Shown: piece after piece, positions 40,502-50,484 of the stretch | Layout: each line of letters starts with the position of its first letter | Numbering within the stretch: the first letter of the stretch is position 1 | Assembly: GCA_964390565.1 (NCBI GenBank) | Contig: CAYMII010000018.1 | Coordinates: 10,017-74,016, forward strand | Direction of reading: 5' to 3' | From: UBA8529 sp964390565 | GTDB lineage: Bacteria; Bacteroidota; Bacteroidia; Bacteroidales; Tenuifilaceae | DNA length: 64,000 nt | The notes under the pieces: generated by a model | The model's database searches: none | What the model saw: only the letters and a program-made list of their open reading frames with translations | Told to the model about the DNA's origin: nothing | Made by a program: the position numbers and the translations under genes

Positions 40502-40565
40502 CCAAGAGGTTTAAAAAAGCATACACAACGCTAAATTTCAAAATACTAACTAAATATTAACGCCT

Positions 40566-43500
40566 ATGAATTTTAAACATTTACTCAAAACAACCGCCCT
40601 TACCGCGCTGCTTCTTATTGGAGCAAAAGTTGGTTGGGGGCAAGTAAACATTACACCTACAAGAACAGATGTTACAGGTTTTGCTACTTGGACTGATGTT
40701 GATGTTGCTGGTACAACTTACGTACAGTTGCTCAAAGCAACATCGAGTACAGTAACTCCAGCCATGAACTTCGATCTATTTTCTTCTGAAACCCTTGATT
40801 TTACAGCAAGAACATATGGAGGAGCAAATGCTACTGAGAATACTGTATACGTTGATATTTCAACGGACAATGGAGCAAACTGGACAAACATCGGCAATAG
40901 ATTACCAGCAACTTCATCTCTCGCACCAGTTACACAATTTAATTTAAGCGCATACTCCGGCACTCAAGTTAAATTGAAATTTTATGTTCAAGGAACTAGC
41001 AATACCATTGGGGTTGGTATTGATGACATCAATATAAAAGGTGTTGATGCGTTCGCTCCAACATTAAGTGCTGTTTTTCCTGCAGATAACTCAACTGATG
41101 TTATAATCAACCCTGATTTGACATTAACTTTTAGCGAAAGTGTAGTTAAGGGTACTGGAAATATTACAATAAAGAAAGTATCTGATAACTCAACTGTTAG
41201 TACAATTGATGTTACTACTTCTAAAGTATCAATTTCAGGTTCAGTTGTTACTGTAATCCTCCCAAATTTCCTTGAAAATGGAATAGAGTATTATATAAAC
41301 ATAGACAATACTTGTTTTAAAGATCCTTCAACAAATGCGTTTGCTGGCATTAGCGATAACTCATCTTGGACATTTACAACAACAGCAACTCTTTCGCCAG
41401 TAATTACATTAACATCTCCAAATGGTGGAGAAAAATATTACGCAGGAGATAATGTTACTTTTACATGGGTATCTGCAAACATGGTTGGCGAAAATGTTAA
41501 GATTGAAGCATATGTCTACAATGCAAGCACTTCAACCTGGGGATGGACTGATGTTACAACCTCTACAGAGAATGATGGTTCATTTGACTTTACCATTCCT
41601 TCAGATGCTAGCTATGGAACTGGCTACAAGGCACGTATTACAGGTGTAACCTCAACTAGTACTACAGACGAGAGCAATTCAACCTTTACAGTTATTGCTG
41701 TTGCAAACAACCTTGCAACACTAGTTGCATTGCCTGCTGACGCAATAGTTAAATACACAGGTAAAGCAACTATTACATATTTGCAAGCTGCTAATAACCA
41801 AAAGTATATTCAAGATGCTACCGCTGCTGTTCTTATTCACGATCCAACAACAGCTCCGGGTTACATTACTGACACCTATGCAATAGGTGATGGAATAACA
41901 AACGTAGAAGGTAAAATTACTCTTTACAACGCTCTAGTTGAACTTGTACCTCAAGCAACTACTGGCCAAAAAATTAGTGATGGTTCGAACCCAGTTATAA
42001 CTCCTATAGATCGTTCTACATCAACTATTTCTACATCCGATCAGTGCAAACTAGTACGCGTTACAAACTGGACATTTAACAATCCTGCACAATGGGATGC
42101 AACAACAAGTAAATACGTTGTTTCAAAGAACTATGACGTAAAGGGTGTGGCAAATACAAGCCTTGTATTCAGAACTGGCTTTACAACTGCAGACTATATC
42201 GGAACCGTTGTGCCTTCTACCCCGATAACAACAGTAGCAATTGCAGGTGTTTTCAACTCTCAAATACAATTTACTGCTCGTAGTTTAGCAGACATTGTAT
42301 CTGCTGTTAACACTGTTACCTCTGCTACTTATACTGTAAATTCAATAGACAATACAATTAGCGCCGTTCCTTTTGGTACTTTGCTAGCTGATTTCAAAAC
42401 TGCCATCACAAAAACCGATGCCAACTCTTTATTCGAGGTTTATCAAAGCGATGAAACAACCGTTGCGACAGACCTTAAAACTGGCTACAAGCTAATTTGT
42501 ACTGCACCAGATGGCATTACAAAGAGAATTTACACTATCACTGTAATCCCTGGCGTTTCTCCAACTCTTGTAGCTGATGCATCAAGCAATGATGTTGACA
42601 ACAACATTGATGTAACTTTCACATACGATGGTGCTTGGTATGGCGAAATTGGTAAGGTATTAGTTAACAACGTTGAACTAACAGCTACTACTGATTACGA
42701 ATTTACTTCAACTACTAAGGTTGGTCCAAACACCCTAAGATTAAAACCATCGGGTGGCAATGCTGAACTTCAGAAATCAGGCACTTGGAATGTTGTAATC
42801 AAAGCTGACGGATATGCAGATGCTACAGTTGCACAAACTGTTAACGCTGGAGCAATCGTTGCTGCCAACTCAACTATTTCAGTTAGCCCTGCAATTGCCA
42901 TAAATACCACATCAACTGTAACATTAACTGCAAAAGACCAATACCTTAACGGTATTTCGGGTTATGTATTTAAGTATGATGTTACCGTTAAGAATGACAA
43001 TACAACTAATAATGAATCATATACTATTGATGGTACTGCAACTACTGCCTCAGCTGCTGATGTTGCTCTAACTGCAACCAATGCATCTGGCGTATTTACA
43101 TTTAACATGGTTATTCCAGGATTTGTTGATACAAATGACGGTATTTCGGTTCAAGTTCAGCTAAATAATGGCACAACCAATTTTGGTGATGCCCTTGAGT
43201 ACTATGCACCAGTTGGAGCAGGTTTATCTGCTAGCGCAACACTTACTGAACCAACTTTGAACAATGCAACTGTAGCGTTAACCTTAGTTAACGAAACCTT
43301 TGCTGATGAAACTTTAGACAAAGCAAACTTCTCCTTAAATGGTGCTCCCGTTGGGCTATCTATTGGTAGCGTAAGTTACAACTCAACCACTACAGCAACC
43401 GTTACACTTGCATTCGACGGTACCGATTTTGATACTAACGTTACTGGCTTAAGTGTTACTATTGCTGGAGCAGAATTATTGCTAGGTGGTAATATAAAGT

Positions 43501-44918
43501 CTAACGATCTAAGCATTACTGCTGCTGTTTCAGCAACCGTTACAACCGATGCTGCTGTTACTACCAATGGCTCAACTACTGCTACTTGGGAAGGTGACAT
43601 AACGTCTAATGGTGGTGGAATAGTTACCGAAAAAGGTATTTGCTGGGCAACTACAACCAACCCTTTAACAACCGACAATAAGGTTGTAGATTCAAATGTT
43701 GGACTAACAATTACAGGTCAGCTAACTGGATTAACTCCAAATACTCTTTACCACGTAAGAGCTTACGCTATTACCTCTGAGGGTACTGTGTATGGTGAAG
43801 ATCGTACATTTACCACCTTGCTATCAAGTGCAAAAGCAATTACTGCTACAACTATTGGTAGTGTTGATGAAACAAATAAGAAAATAACTAACATTCCTGG
43901 AAAAACTACTGTTGCAGAATTAAAGGCTGCTCTAACAGTATCGGCTAACGCTATTTTCGAGATTTATACAGCTGCAAGCGGAACAACAGTTGCAACTGGA
44001 ACTGATTTTGTTTCGTGGAAACCAGCCCTTGTTATCAGGGTAACTGCACAAGATGCTTCAACTCAAGAGTATGGTATTTCGTACCAAGTTGTTGAAACAA
44101 CAGTTCATGATGTTCAATTCACAAACGATCCTTCAGGCGATAGTCCTTTAAATAACCAAGTTGCAAGGATTTCAGGTGTTGTTACAGGTGTAAGATACAA
44201 TACTTCTGGCGGTCAAGTTGGATTCTTCCTACAGAATGGAGTAGGAGCATGGAATGGTATTTACGTATACTCATCTACAACAGTTAACATTACAGATAAA
44301 TTAATTGTAACTGGTACCGTACAAGAGTATAATAAAATTACAGAGATCAGCCCTACCATCAGTGTAACACCTGACGGAGGACAACAGGCACTTCCAGATC
44401 CAGCCGAGGTAACAGCAGCGGTTGCAAGTGCAGAGCAATACGAGCATGTATTTGTTTTAATTAAAGATGCAACTTGCGTAAGCGGATCAAATGGAAGTTA
44501 TGAACTTAACGATGGAACAGCCACCATTACCGCTTACAAACAACTATACTCGGCATTTACATTAACAGTTAATAACAGATATCATATCCAAGGTATTATA
44601 GATTGGTTCAACTCAGGTAGTAAATGGGAAATCTACCCAAGAAGTTCTGGTGATATCAATGATGTAACTGGTATTGGTGATAACTTCAGCAACGACTTTA
44701 CCGTTTATCCTAACCCATTTACCAATGAGATTAGATTCGACGGTACCGAGAATGTTAAACGTGTAGTTATTACAAGCATTACTGGACAGGTTGTTAAGAA
44801 CGAGGCTGTTGATATGAGTAATCGAATCAGCACAAGCGAACTTAACAAGGGAATGTACTTTGTTACTTTCATCAACGATAAGGGTGCGAAAGCAACTAAA
44901 AAGATGATTAAGCAATAG
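40566..44918 (+). CDS. Large multidomain surface protein with type IX secretion sorting domain
   Basis: This 1450-residue protein has a signal peptide (1-25, ending VGWGQ), an opening beta-sandwich, and an SbsA/Big_5-type Ig-like domain at about 165-275 (PADNSTDVIINPDLTLTFSE). A further Ig-like domain begins near 283 (SPNGGEKYYAGDNVTFTW), and repeated OB-like and cadherin-like beta domains follow. A fibronectin-like module sits at about 985-1080 (GLTPNTLYHVRAYAITSEGT), then an OB-type domain (RISGVVTGV) near 1190-1370. The last 75 residues (VYPNPFTNEIRF ... GMYFVTFINDKGAKATKKMIKQ) are a type A T9SS sorting domain. It is secreted and surface-attached or released; no catalytic motif is seen, so adhesion or binding is inferred. 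Confidence 0.88.
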   Translation: MNFKHLLKTTALTALLLIGAKVGWGQVNITPTRTDVTGFATWTDVDVAGTTYVQLLKATSSTVTPAMNFDLFSSETLDFTARTYGGANATENTVYVDISTDNGANWTNIGNRLPATSSLAPVTQFNLSAYSGTQVKLKFYVQGTSNTIGVGIDDINIKGVDAFAPTLSAVFPADNSTDVIINPDLTLTFSESVVKGTGNITIKKVSDNSTVSTIDVTTSKVSISGSVVTVILPNFLENGIEYYINIDNTCFKDPSTNAFAGISDNSSWTFTTTATLSPVITLTSPNGGEKYYAGDNVTFTWVSANMVGENVKIEAYVYNASTSTWGWTDVTTSTENDGSFDFTIPSDASYGTGYKARITGVTSTSTTDESNSTFTVIAVANNLATLVALPADAIVKYTGKATITYLQAANNQKYIQDATAAVLIHDPTTAPGYITDTYAIGDGITNVEGKITLYNALVELVPQATTGQKISDGSNPVITPIDRSTSTISTSDQCKLVRVTNWTFNNPAQWDATTSKYVVSKNYDVKGVANTSLVFRTGFTTADYIGTVVPSTPITTVAIAGVFNSQIQFTARSLADIVSAVNTVTSATYTVNSIDNTISAVPFGTLLADFKTAITKTDANSLFEVYQSDETTVATDLKTGYKLICTAPDGITKRIYTITVIPGVSPTLVADASSNDVDNNIDVTFTYDGAWYGEIGKVLVNNVELTATTDYEFTSTTKVGPNTLRLKPSGGNAELQKSGTWNVVIKADGYADATVAQTVNAGAIVAANSTISVSPAIAINTTSTVTLTAKDQYLNGISGYVFKYDVTVKNDNTTNNESYTIDGTATTASAADVALTATNASGVFTFNMVIPGFVDTNDGISVQVQLNNGTTNFGDALEYYAPVGAGLSASATLTEPTLNNATVALTLVNETFADETLDKANFSLNGAPVGLSIGSVSYNSTTTATVTLAFDGTDFDTNVTGLSVTIAGAELLLGGNIKSNDLSITAAVSATVTTDAAVTTNGSTTATWEGDITSNGGGIVTEKGICWATTTNPLTTDNKVVDSNVGLTITGQLTGLTPNTLYHVRAYAITSEGTVYGEDRTFTTLLSSAKAITATTIGSVDETNKKITNIPGKTTVAELKAALTVSANAIFEIYTAASGTTVATGTDFVSWKPALVIRVTAQDASTQEYGISYQVVETTVHDVQFTNDPSGDSPLNNQVARISGVVTGVRYNTSGGQVGFFLQNGVGAWNGIYVYSSTTVNITDKLIVTGTVQEYNKITEISPTISVTPDGGQQALPDPAEVTAAVASAEQYEHVFVLIKDATCVSGSNGSYELNDGTATITAYKQLYSAFTLTVNNRYHIQGIIDWFNSGSKWEIYPRSSGDINDVTGIGDNFSNDFTVYPNPFTNEIRFDGTENVKRVVITSITGQVVKNEAVDMSNRISTSELNKGMYFVTFINDKGAKATKKMIKQ

Positions 44919-44940
44919 TTTGATCGTATAAACTAACATA

Positions 44941-44974
44941 AAAGAACCTGCTAATACTAGCAGGTTCTTTTTTT
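44941..44974 (+). terminator. Rho-independent terminator of the T9SS surface protein gene
   Basis: A perfect 13-bp stem (44941-44953 and 44958-44970) with an ATAC loop and a seven-T run. It lies 22 bp after the stop codon. Confidence 0.9.
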
Positions 44975-45087
44975 CTATATTATTCATCCATTAAATGTTT
45001 GCACTCGCCACGATAAACAGATGTTTAATCAAACCCCGATTTGTGGGAATTAGCAGTTAGAGCATTAGTGTTTATAGCATGCTTAGA

Positions 45088-45122
45088 TGTTTTTATCCTA
45101 AAAACATTGTTGGGGCAGGCCT
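45088..45122. repeat. Degenerate relative of the terminator-like repeat
   Basis: TGTTTTTATCCTAAAAACAT and the following TTGTTGGGGCAGGC resemble the centre of 9807-9883 (GTTTTTACCCTAAA, CGTTGTTAGGACGAGGC) but lack the CTCGTC arm. It falls in the otherwise empty 280 bp after the terminator. Confidence 0.4.
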
Positions 45123-45251
45123 AAAAGGTGATTTAAATCTCCTGTCTTTGAAGAGCATCGAACAAATAATGCGATATTTTTGTTGTGTATGAAAGTTGAT
45201 ACAATTTGATTTTGGAATGGCTTTTGTAAACAACTAATAAAAACTACAACT

Positions 45252-45377
45252 ATGAAGAGAAGGATTTTTGCAATTATTTTAATTGCAGCAATTATGGTGG
45301 GAATGGCATCGTGTATGAAACAAACTTGCCCTGCTTATGCAAGTACTAATGTTAAGGTACAAAATAATAAAGGGTAA
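45252..45377 (+). CDS. Very small lipoprotein with a CPAY motif (1 of 2)
   Basis: This 41-residue protein has a basic N-terminus, a hydrophobic stretch and a lipobox ending MASC (C21). The mature peptide of only 21 residues contains QTCPAYAS and ends VQNNKG. The next gene encodes a paralog with the same TCPAY core. It is presumably anchored in a membrane by lipid; the second cysteine could bind metal, pair or be modified. The function is unknown to me. Confidence 0.65.
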   Translation: MKRRIFAIILIAAIMVGMASCMKQTCPAYASTNVKVQNNKG

Positions 45378-45437
45378 CTTTTTGTGATTTACTATTTTTT
45401 GAATAACTTAGCACTGGACTCTCAAAATCGTAATTCG

Positions 45438-45575
45438 ATGAAATCAATGAAGAAATTTTCTGCTATTTTACTTGTAATGGTTGTTGTTGCTGTTGCTTTT
45501 AGCTCATGCCAAAAGAAAACATGCCCCGCTTATAGCCAAGTTGTTAAAAACTCAACAGAAGTAGCTAGAGGTTAA
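45438..45575 (+). CDS. Very small lipoprotein with a CPAY motif (2 of 2)
   Basis: This 45-residue protein (42 if ATG 45447 is used) has lysines, a hydrophobic segment LLVMVVVAVAF and lipobox FSSC, then KKTCPAYSQVVKNSTEVARG. Spacing from lipid cysteine to TCPAY is the same as in the upstream paralog (C-x-K-x-T-C-P-A-Y). It lies 60 bp after it and before a shared terminator, indicating a two-gene unit made by tandem duplication. Confidence 0.68.
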   Translation: MKSMKKFSAILLVMVVVAVAFSSCQKKTCPAYSQVVKNSTEVARG

Positions 45576-45597
45576 CTTATTAAAGGTTGTATGGCCT

Positions 45598-45637
45598 AAC
45601 TTTCTTAAGTAGTTCAATCTACTTGAGAAAGTTTTTT
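45598..45637 (+). terminator. Terminator of the small-lipoprotein pair
   Basis: A 15-bp stem (45598-45612 and 45619-45633, one G-T) with a TTCAAT loop and a T run follows the second lipoprotein by 22 bp. Confidence 0.85.
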
Positions 45638-45754
45638 ATTTATATACACTTAACTATCTGCAAAAGATAATCCTTTTAGCTGATTTGACTCAATCGTAAA
45701 TAGTTGACTTGCATACCCTTTTTCACTACCTTTTGAAAATTAAAATGAGTGAAA

Positions 45755-46216
45755 ATGGATGTAAATTCAATTCTTAAGAAATATCCCAAACATAAGGATT
45801 CTGTTATTGAAATTTTACACGACATCCAGAATCACGATCCTCATAATTACCTTTCAGAAGAATCTTTAAAAAAAGTAGCCAATCACCTCAATTTGCCGCT
45901 AGCTCAAATTTATGGCGTTGTTGGATATTACAGCATGTTTAGCCTCAAACCAAGAGGAAAGTTTGTTATTCAAATATGCAAATCGCCTATTTGCGGCATG
46001 TTGGGAAGCCAATCGATTTACAATATAGTTAAAGCAAAAGTTGATTCATGCGCAGATAAAAGCCTTTTCACCATAGAAAAGGTTGAATGCTTGGGTCAGT
46101 GTAGTCAGTCGCCCTGCATGATGGTGAATAGTACCGTTCATGGCAACCTCAACACTGAAAAGGTTGAAATTATTATTGATGAATTAGTATCATCAAATAA
46201 AAACGCCCACCAATGA
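45755..46216 (+). CDS. NuoE-like [2Fe-2S] thioredoxin-fold subunit of formate dehydrogenase
   Basis: This is a 153-residue protein of the 24-kDa NADH dehydrogenase family. An N-terminal helical part (ILHDIQNHDPHNYLSEESL, LAQIYGVVGYYSMF) is followed by the [2Fe-2S] ligands C75-x4-C80 and C112-x3-C116 (ICKSPICG, VECLGQC). In NAD-linked formate dehydrogenases and bifurcating complexes this subunit passes electrons next to the flavin subunit. ATG 45755 is used; GTG 45749 is also in frame. Its stop overlaps the start of the flavin-subunit gene by 4 bp, and fdhA follows. Confidence 0.9.
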   Translation: MDVNSILKKYPKHKDSVIEILHDIQNHDPHNYLSEESLKKVANHLNLPLAQIYGVVGYYSMFSLKPRGKFVIQICKSPICGMLGSQSIYNIVKAKVDSCADKSLFTIEKVECLGQCSQSPCMMVNSTVHGNLNTEKVEIIIDELVSSNKNAHQ

Positions 46217-47618
46217 TTCAAGAAAAAAGGATAGCACTTCGTAACTCGGGGTTAATAAACCCCGAAAGCATCGATGAATATCTTCAGTGCGGCGGATATC
46301 AAGCCTTTGCTAAGGCGCTAACCATGTTTCCAGCCGAGGTTTCCGACACTATTACCAATTCAGGCTTAAGAGGACGTGGTGGTGCCGGTTTTCCAACTGG
46401 AACGAAAGAGAAATCCACCGCACAATCGTGCGTAGAGTGCTTAAAGTATATCATTTGCAATGCCGATGAGGGCGAACCCGGAACCTTTAAAGATCGAATT
46501 ATAATGGAAACCGACCCTCACAATCTGATTGAGGGAATGCTAATAGCTGCATGGAGCGTTGGGGCAAGTAAAGGGTACATTTATATTAGAGGAGAATATC
46601 ATCTCTGTATCGAAAGAATTAAAAAAGCGATTGAACAAGCCGAATCGAAAGGATTTATTGGCGATAATATTCTAAATACAAATTTTTGCTTTTCATTAGA
46701 AGTGAAGCCTGGTGCCGGTTCTTACCTATGCGGAGAGGAACTCACATTAATCGAATCGCTTGAAGGGAAACGTGGATACCCAAGAATAAAACCACCTTTC
46801 CCTGCCCAAAAAGGGCTATGGGGACAACCAACGCTCATTAACAATGTTGAAACGCTTGCTAATTTTGCACCTATAATTCTATATGGCTCTGATTGGTATA
46901 AAACCTTTGGCACAGCAAAATCACCTGGAACAAAGATATTCTGCCTTAGTGGCGATATAAAACAACCTGGATATTACGAGGTTGACATGGGGATAAAACT
47001 CGAAGATCTTATAAATGAGTTTGGCGGAGGAGTTAAAGGGGATTCAATAAAATCAGTCCTACTTGGCGGTGCTGCAGGCACGTTCGCATCAACAAAACAC
47101 TTATCTCTTCCCCTCGATTTTGATTCGCTAAAAGAAGAAGGGCTAACCTTAGGCTCAGGAGCAGTAGTAGTTATGAATGAGACACGCAATCTGCTTGATA
47201 TGCTGACATCAATTCTCGATTTCTTTAAGCACGAAAGTTGCGGCAAATGCATTCCATGTCGCATTGGAACAGCTCAACTCCTTGAGTTTTCTGAAAAAGC
47301 CAAAGAGATGACGCCAGCAGAGCGTGNNNNNNNNNNNNNNNNNNNNNNNNNNNNNNNNNNNNNNNNNNNNNNNNNNNNNNNNNNNNNNNNNNNNNNNNNN
47401 NNNNNNNNNNNNNNNNNNNNNNNNNNGCTCAACTCCTTGAGTTTTCTGAAAAAGCCAAAGAGATGACGCCAGCAGAGCGTGAATTAAAGTTTAAAAGTGC
47501 TGTGCTGCAGGCTGAAATAATGGCTAAGACATCGCTTTGCCCCTTAGGCCAATCGCCAATTCTGCCACTAAAAAGTATTTGGGCAAATTTTGCCGATGAG
47601 CTCATCAATAAATCATAG
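46213..47618 (+). CDS. NuoF-like NADH/FMN-binding subunit of formate dehydrogenase (interrupted by an assembly gap)
   Basis: FMN and NADH sites are visible (RGRGGAGFPTGTKEK, CNADEGEPGTFKDR, GAGSYLCGEELTLIESLEG), plus the [4Fe-4S] cysteines C343-x2-C346-x2-C349. The frame runs into 100 Ns at 47327. The 55 bp before the Ns recur exactly after them. Removing one copy and the Ns (155 bp) restores an uninterrupted 416-residue protein that includes the fourth cluster cysteine (TSLCPLG, C391) and ends at TAG 47618. The gene is therefore very probably intact in the organism. It is the NAD-reducing subunit between the NuoE-like protein and FdhA. Confidence 0.88.
47272..47481. other. Scaffold gap flanked by an exact 55-bp duplicate
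   Basis: 47272-47326 and 47427-47481 are identical, with exactly 100 Ns between them. This is what results when two overlapping contigs are scaffolded with a default-length gap instead of being merged. It shifts the frame (155 bp is not a multiple of three). Confidence 0.93.
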
Positions 47619-47623
47619 AATCC

Positions 47624-50353
47624 ATGAGTAAACCCGTTACATTTACCATTGATGGCAAGCAAGTTTCAGCACCTTGGGGCTCAAACCTTTTAGCGGTTGC
47701 GCGCGAGAATGGATTCGATATCCCTAGCCTTTGCTATCATCGAAAGTTATCGCCAACTGGCGCATGCCGTATGTGCCTCGTTAAGATTGAAGGTACAAGA
47801 GGCCTTGTTGCTTCGTGCACAGTTAAGGTTGATGAAGGTATGGTTGTTACTGCTTTTGATGAAGAACTTGAGCAAACCCGAAAATATCTTTTAGATTATC
47901 TACTTAGCGAACAAAACGATTCATTCGACAATACATATCCCGACGAGCTTCGTGAATTGATGTTCCGTTATAGGCTGGATAAGCCTGAAAATCGATTTTT
48001 TAAACCTATTTGGCAGAAGTTAAACTATCAAAAGGATAATAGTTCGCCCGTATTGACATACGACCCATCAAAATGCATCAAATGTTTTAGGTGTATTAAG
48101 GCTTGCGATGAGGTTCAGGGTAAAAATGTGCTATCGTTTACCGAAAGAGGAATAGATTCATACATCATTGCAGGAAATGGAGTTTGGGGCGAAAGTGAAT
48201 GCGATGGTTGTGGCGAGTGCATCCAACTTTGCCCCACAGGGGCAATTGTTGAAAAGCCAAACAGGGAGATTATCAAACTTGATAAGGTTGATAAGAAAGT
48301 AAAAACCACCTGTCCTTACTGCGGTGTAGGATGCCAAATTGAACTGCTTGTTCAAGATGGTAAAATCATGAGGAGTAATGGTGTTGAGGGAGTATCGCCT
48401 AATGATGGCAGACTATGCGTGAAAGGTCGATTTGGGTATGAGTTTGCACATAGCCCCGAAAGGCTTACAAAGCCATTAATAAAAAAGGATGGTGAATTCG
48501 TAGAATCGTCATGGGATGAGGCTTTGGATCTGATTGTATCAAAGTTTACAGCAATAAAAGATGAGTTTGGTTCAGATGCTCTTGCCGGCTACGCTTCGGC
48601 AAAATGCACGAATGAGGATAATTATATCTTCCAAAAATTCATTAGAACAGCCTTTGGCACTAACAATATAGATTACTGCACTCGGCTATGTCATGCATCA
48701 ACAGTCACTGCCATGCTCAAATCTATTGGCGATGGTGCGGGTAGCAACCCTATCGAGGATTTCGAAACAACCGATTGCCTTCTGATAATTGGCAATAACA
48801 TCATCGAAACTCACCCTATCACAGCCACTTATGTAAAAAAAGGTGCAAGTAAAGGGCAGAAGATTATAGTTATTGATCCAAAATGGACCCCAATGGTCCG
48901 ATATGCAAGCATTTGGCTTCAACCAAAACTGGGAACTGATGTGGCTTTGCTTAACGGAATTGTACACGTTATAATCAACAATGGCTGGCACAACATCGAT
49001 TTTATAAAAGAACGGGTTGAAGAGGGAATGGAAGCATTCAAGGTTCTAGAGCAGCTAACCAATAAGTATACACCCGAATTTGTTGAGAATATCACTGGTG
49101 TTCCTGCTGATAAAATAGTATTGGCTGCAAAACTTTATGCTAAAGCTCCGACCGCTATGATTGCCACAGGGATGGGAATGAGCCAGCAGGTTACAGGCAC
49201 AAATAACGTATTCTGTCTGCTCAACTTGATGCTCATTACTGGTCAAGTTGGCCGTGAGAGGTGTGGCATTGACCCTCCTCGTGGGCAAAACAATGTTCAA
49301 GGCGCCACCGATGTTGGCTGTCACCCATACATGCATTCTGGCTATATCCCTATTGCTAATGAGGAGAACAGGAAAAAGGTTGCTGATATTTGGGGTATTC
49401 CTTTCGAATCGATGCCATCAAAACCGGGATTAACAACAGTGGAAATTGTTAAAGCGGCGCATGAAGGAAAAATAAAAGGACTTTTCATCATGGGTGAAAA
49501 CCCAATGCTAACAGATCCAAACCTTAACCATACAGAGGAGGCATTAAAAAATTTGGATTTCCTCGTTGTTCAAGATATTTTCCACACTGAAACAACTTGC
49601 TTTGCTGATGTTATATTACCAGCATCGACTTGGGCCGAAAAGAATGGCACATTCGTTAATAGCGATAGAAGAGTTTTAAGAGTGCGAAAGGCTATTGATT
49701 GCCCCGGAGAAGCCCGTGAGGATTGGAAAATAATTCATGAGCTGGCAAAGCGAATGGGCAAGCCTATGCCCGAATACAACGATGAATCGAAAATTTTCGA
49801 CGAACTTGCGAAAGTTACGCCAATAATTGCTGGAATATCACATAACCGCCTTGAAGAACATGGAATACAGTGGCCATGCCCTACTCACGATCACCCGGGA
49901 ACAGCAACATTGTATACAGATAAGTTTAATACCCCAACAGGCAAAGGCAAACTCTTCCCTGTTGATTATGTTGAGCAAAATGAAAGAGTTGATAGCGAAT
50001 ACCCATTCCTTTTAAATAGCGGGAGGATTCTATTCCATTATCATACTAGCACCATGAGCCGAAAAACAAAGGTTCTAAGAGATTATATTAATCAATCATA
50101 CATTCTAATCAACCCAATTGATGCTTTAAAAATAAAGGTTGAGAATGGGAAAAAAGTGGTTGTAAAATCTAAAAGAGGTCAACTCGAAACCTTTATCAAA
50201 ATTAGTGATGAAGTTCTTGAGGGTGAACTTTTTATGCCTTGGCATTTCACCGAATCGCAAGTGAATAGGCTAACAAGCGACAAGTTAGACCCATACAGCA
50301 AGATAGCAGCATTTAAACTTTCGGCAGTTAGAATCGAGGTGCTCAAATCTTAA
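47624..50353 (+). CDS. fdhA: Formate dehydrogenase alpha (catalytic, molybdo/tungstopterin) subunit
   Basis: This is a 909-residue protein. The N-terminus is NuoG-like: [2Fe-2S] C37, C48, C51, C65; two ferredoxin clusters C151/C154/C157/C161 and C193/C196/C199/C203. The molybdopterin domain starts with [4Fe-4S] C230, C233, C237, C265. The metal-ligand position is Cys, not selenocysteine, in DYCTRLCHASTV (C356-H357). Later GENPMLTDPN and a MopB-type C-terminal domain are seen. Together with the NuoE/NuoF-like subunits 5 bp upstream this forms a soluble NAD-linked formate dehydrogenase, oxidising formate or reducing CO2. No FdhD or cofactor genes are nearby. Confidence 0.93.
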   Translation: MSKPVTFTIDGKQVSAPWGSNLLAVARENGFDIPSLCYHRKLSPTGACRMCLVKIEGTRGLVASCTVKVDEGMVVTAFDEELEQTRKYLLDYLLSEQNDSFDNTYPDELRELMFRYRLDKPENRFFKPIWQKLNYQKDNSSPVLTYDPSKCIKCFRCIKACDEVQGKNVLSFTERGIDSYIIAGNGVWGESECDGCGECIQLCPTGAIVEKPNREIIKLDKVDKKVKTTCPYCGVGCQIELLVQDGKIMRSNGVEGVSPNDGRLCVKGRFGYEFAHSPERLTKPLIKKDGEFVESSWDEALDLIVSKFTAIKDEFGSDALAGYASAKCTNEDNYIFQKFIRTAFGTNNIDYCTRLCHASTVTAMLKSIGDGAGSNPIEDFETTDCLLIIGNNIIETHPITATYVKKGASKGQKIIVIDPKWTPMVRYASIWLQPKLGTDVALLNGIVHVIINNGWHNIDFIKERVEEGMEAFKVLEQLTNKYTPEFVENITGVPADKIVLAAKLYAKAPTAMIATGMGMSQQVTGTNNVFCLLNLMLITGQVGRERCGIDPPRGQNNVQGATDVGCHPYMHSGYIPIANEENRKKVADIWGIPFESMPSKPGLTTVEIVKAAHEGKIKGLFIMGENPMLTDPNLNHTEEALKNLDFLVVQDIFHTETTCFADVILPASTWAEKNGTFVNSDRRVLRVRKAIDCPGEAREDWKIIHELAKRMGKPMPEYNDESKIFDELAKVTPIIAGISHNRLEEHGIQWPCPTHDHPGTATLYTDKFNTPTGKGKLFPVDYVEQNERVDSEYPFLLNSGRILFHYHTSTMSRKTKVLRDYINQSYILINPIDALKIKVENGKKVVVKSKRGQLETFIKISDEVLEGELFMPWHFTESQVNRLTSDKLDPYSKIAAFKLSAVRIEVLKS

Positions 50354-50484
50354 TGCTAACATGAGTTCGACATAAGTTTAACACAGAGTTTTACATTATG
50401 CATTATACAAAATGATCGTTTTAACAGGATGCGAATTTGCCTTAATGATGCTAATTGTTATTGAGAAGCACAGAGAACACAGAG

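Larger units (their letters stand above)
40105..40565. other. 461-bp spacer with heptad array, palindrome and promoter box
   Basis: No supported gene. It holds (TTCTCAC)4 at 40224-40251, a palindrome at 40305-40324 set inside CTTTGCG-type repeats, and a TAnnTTTG box at 40494-40501. Confidence 0.55.

Noticed and set aside
45384..45437. Extended N-terminus of the second small lipoprotein
   Set aside because: The 18 extra residues precede a complete lipoprotein signal and would spoil it; ATG 45438 or 45447 fits the paralog.
47327..47466. C-terminal residues LNSLSFLKKPKR for the NuoF-like protein
   Set aside because: They arise from reading through the N gap in the wrong frame; the collapsed duplicate gives the proper end.
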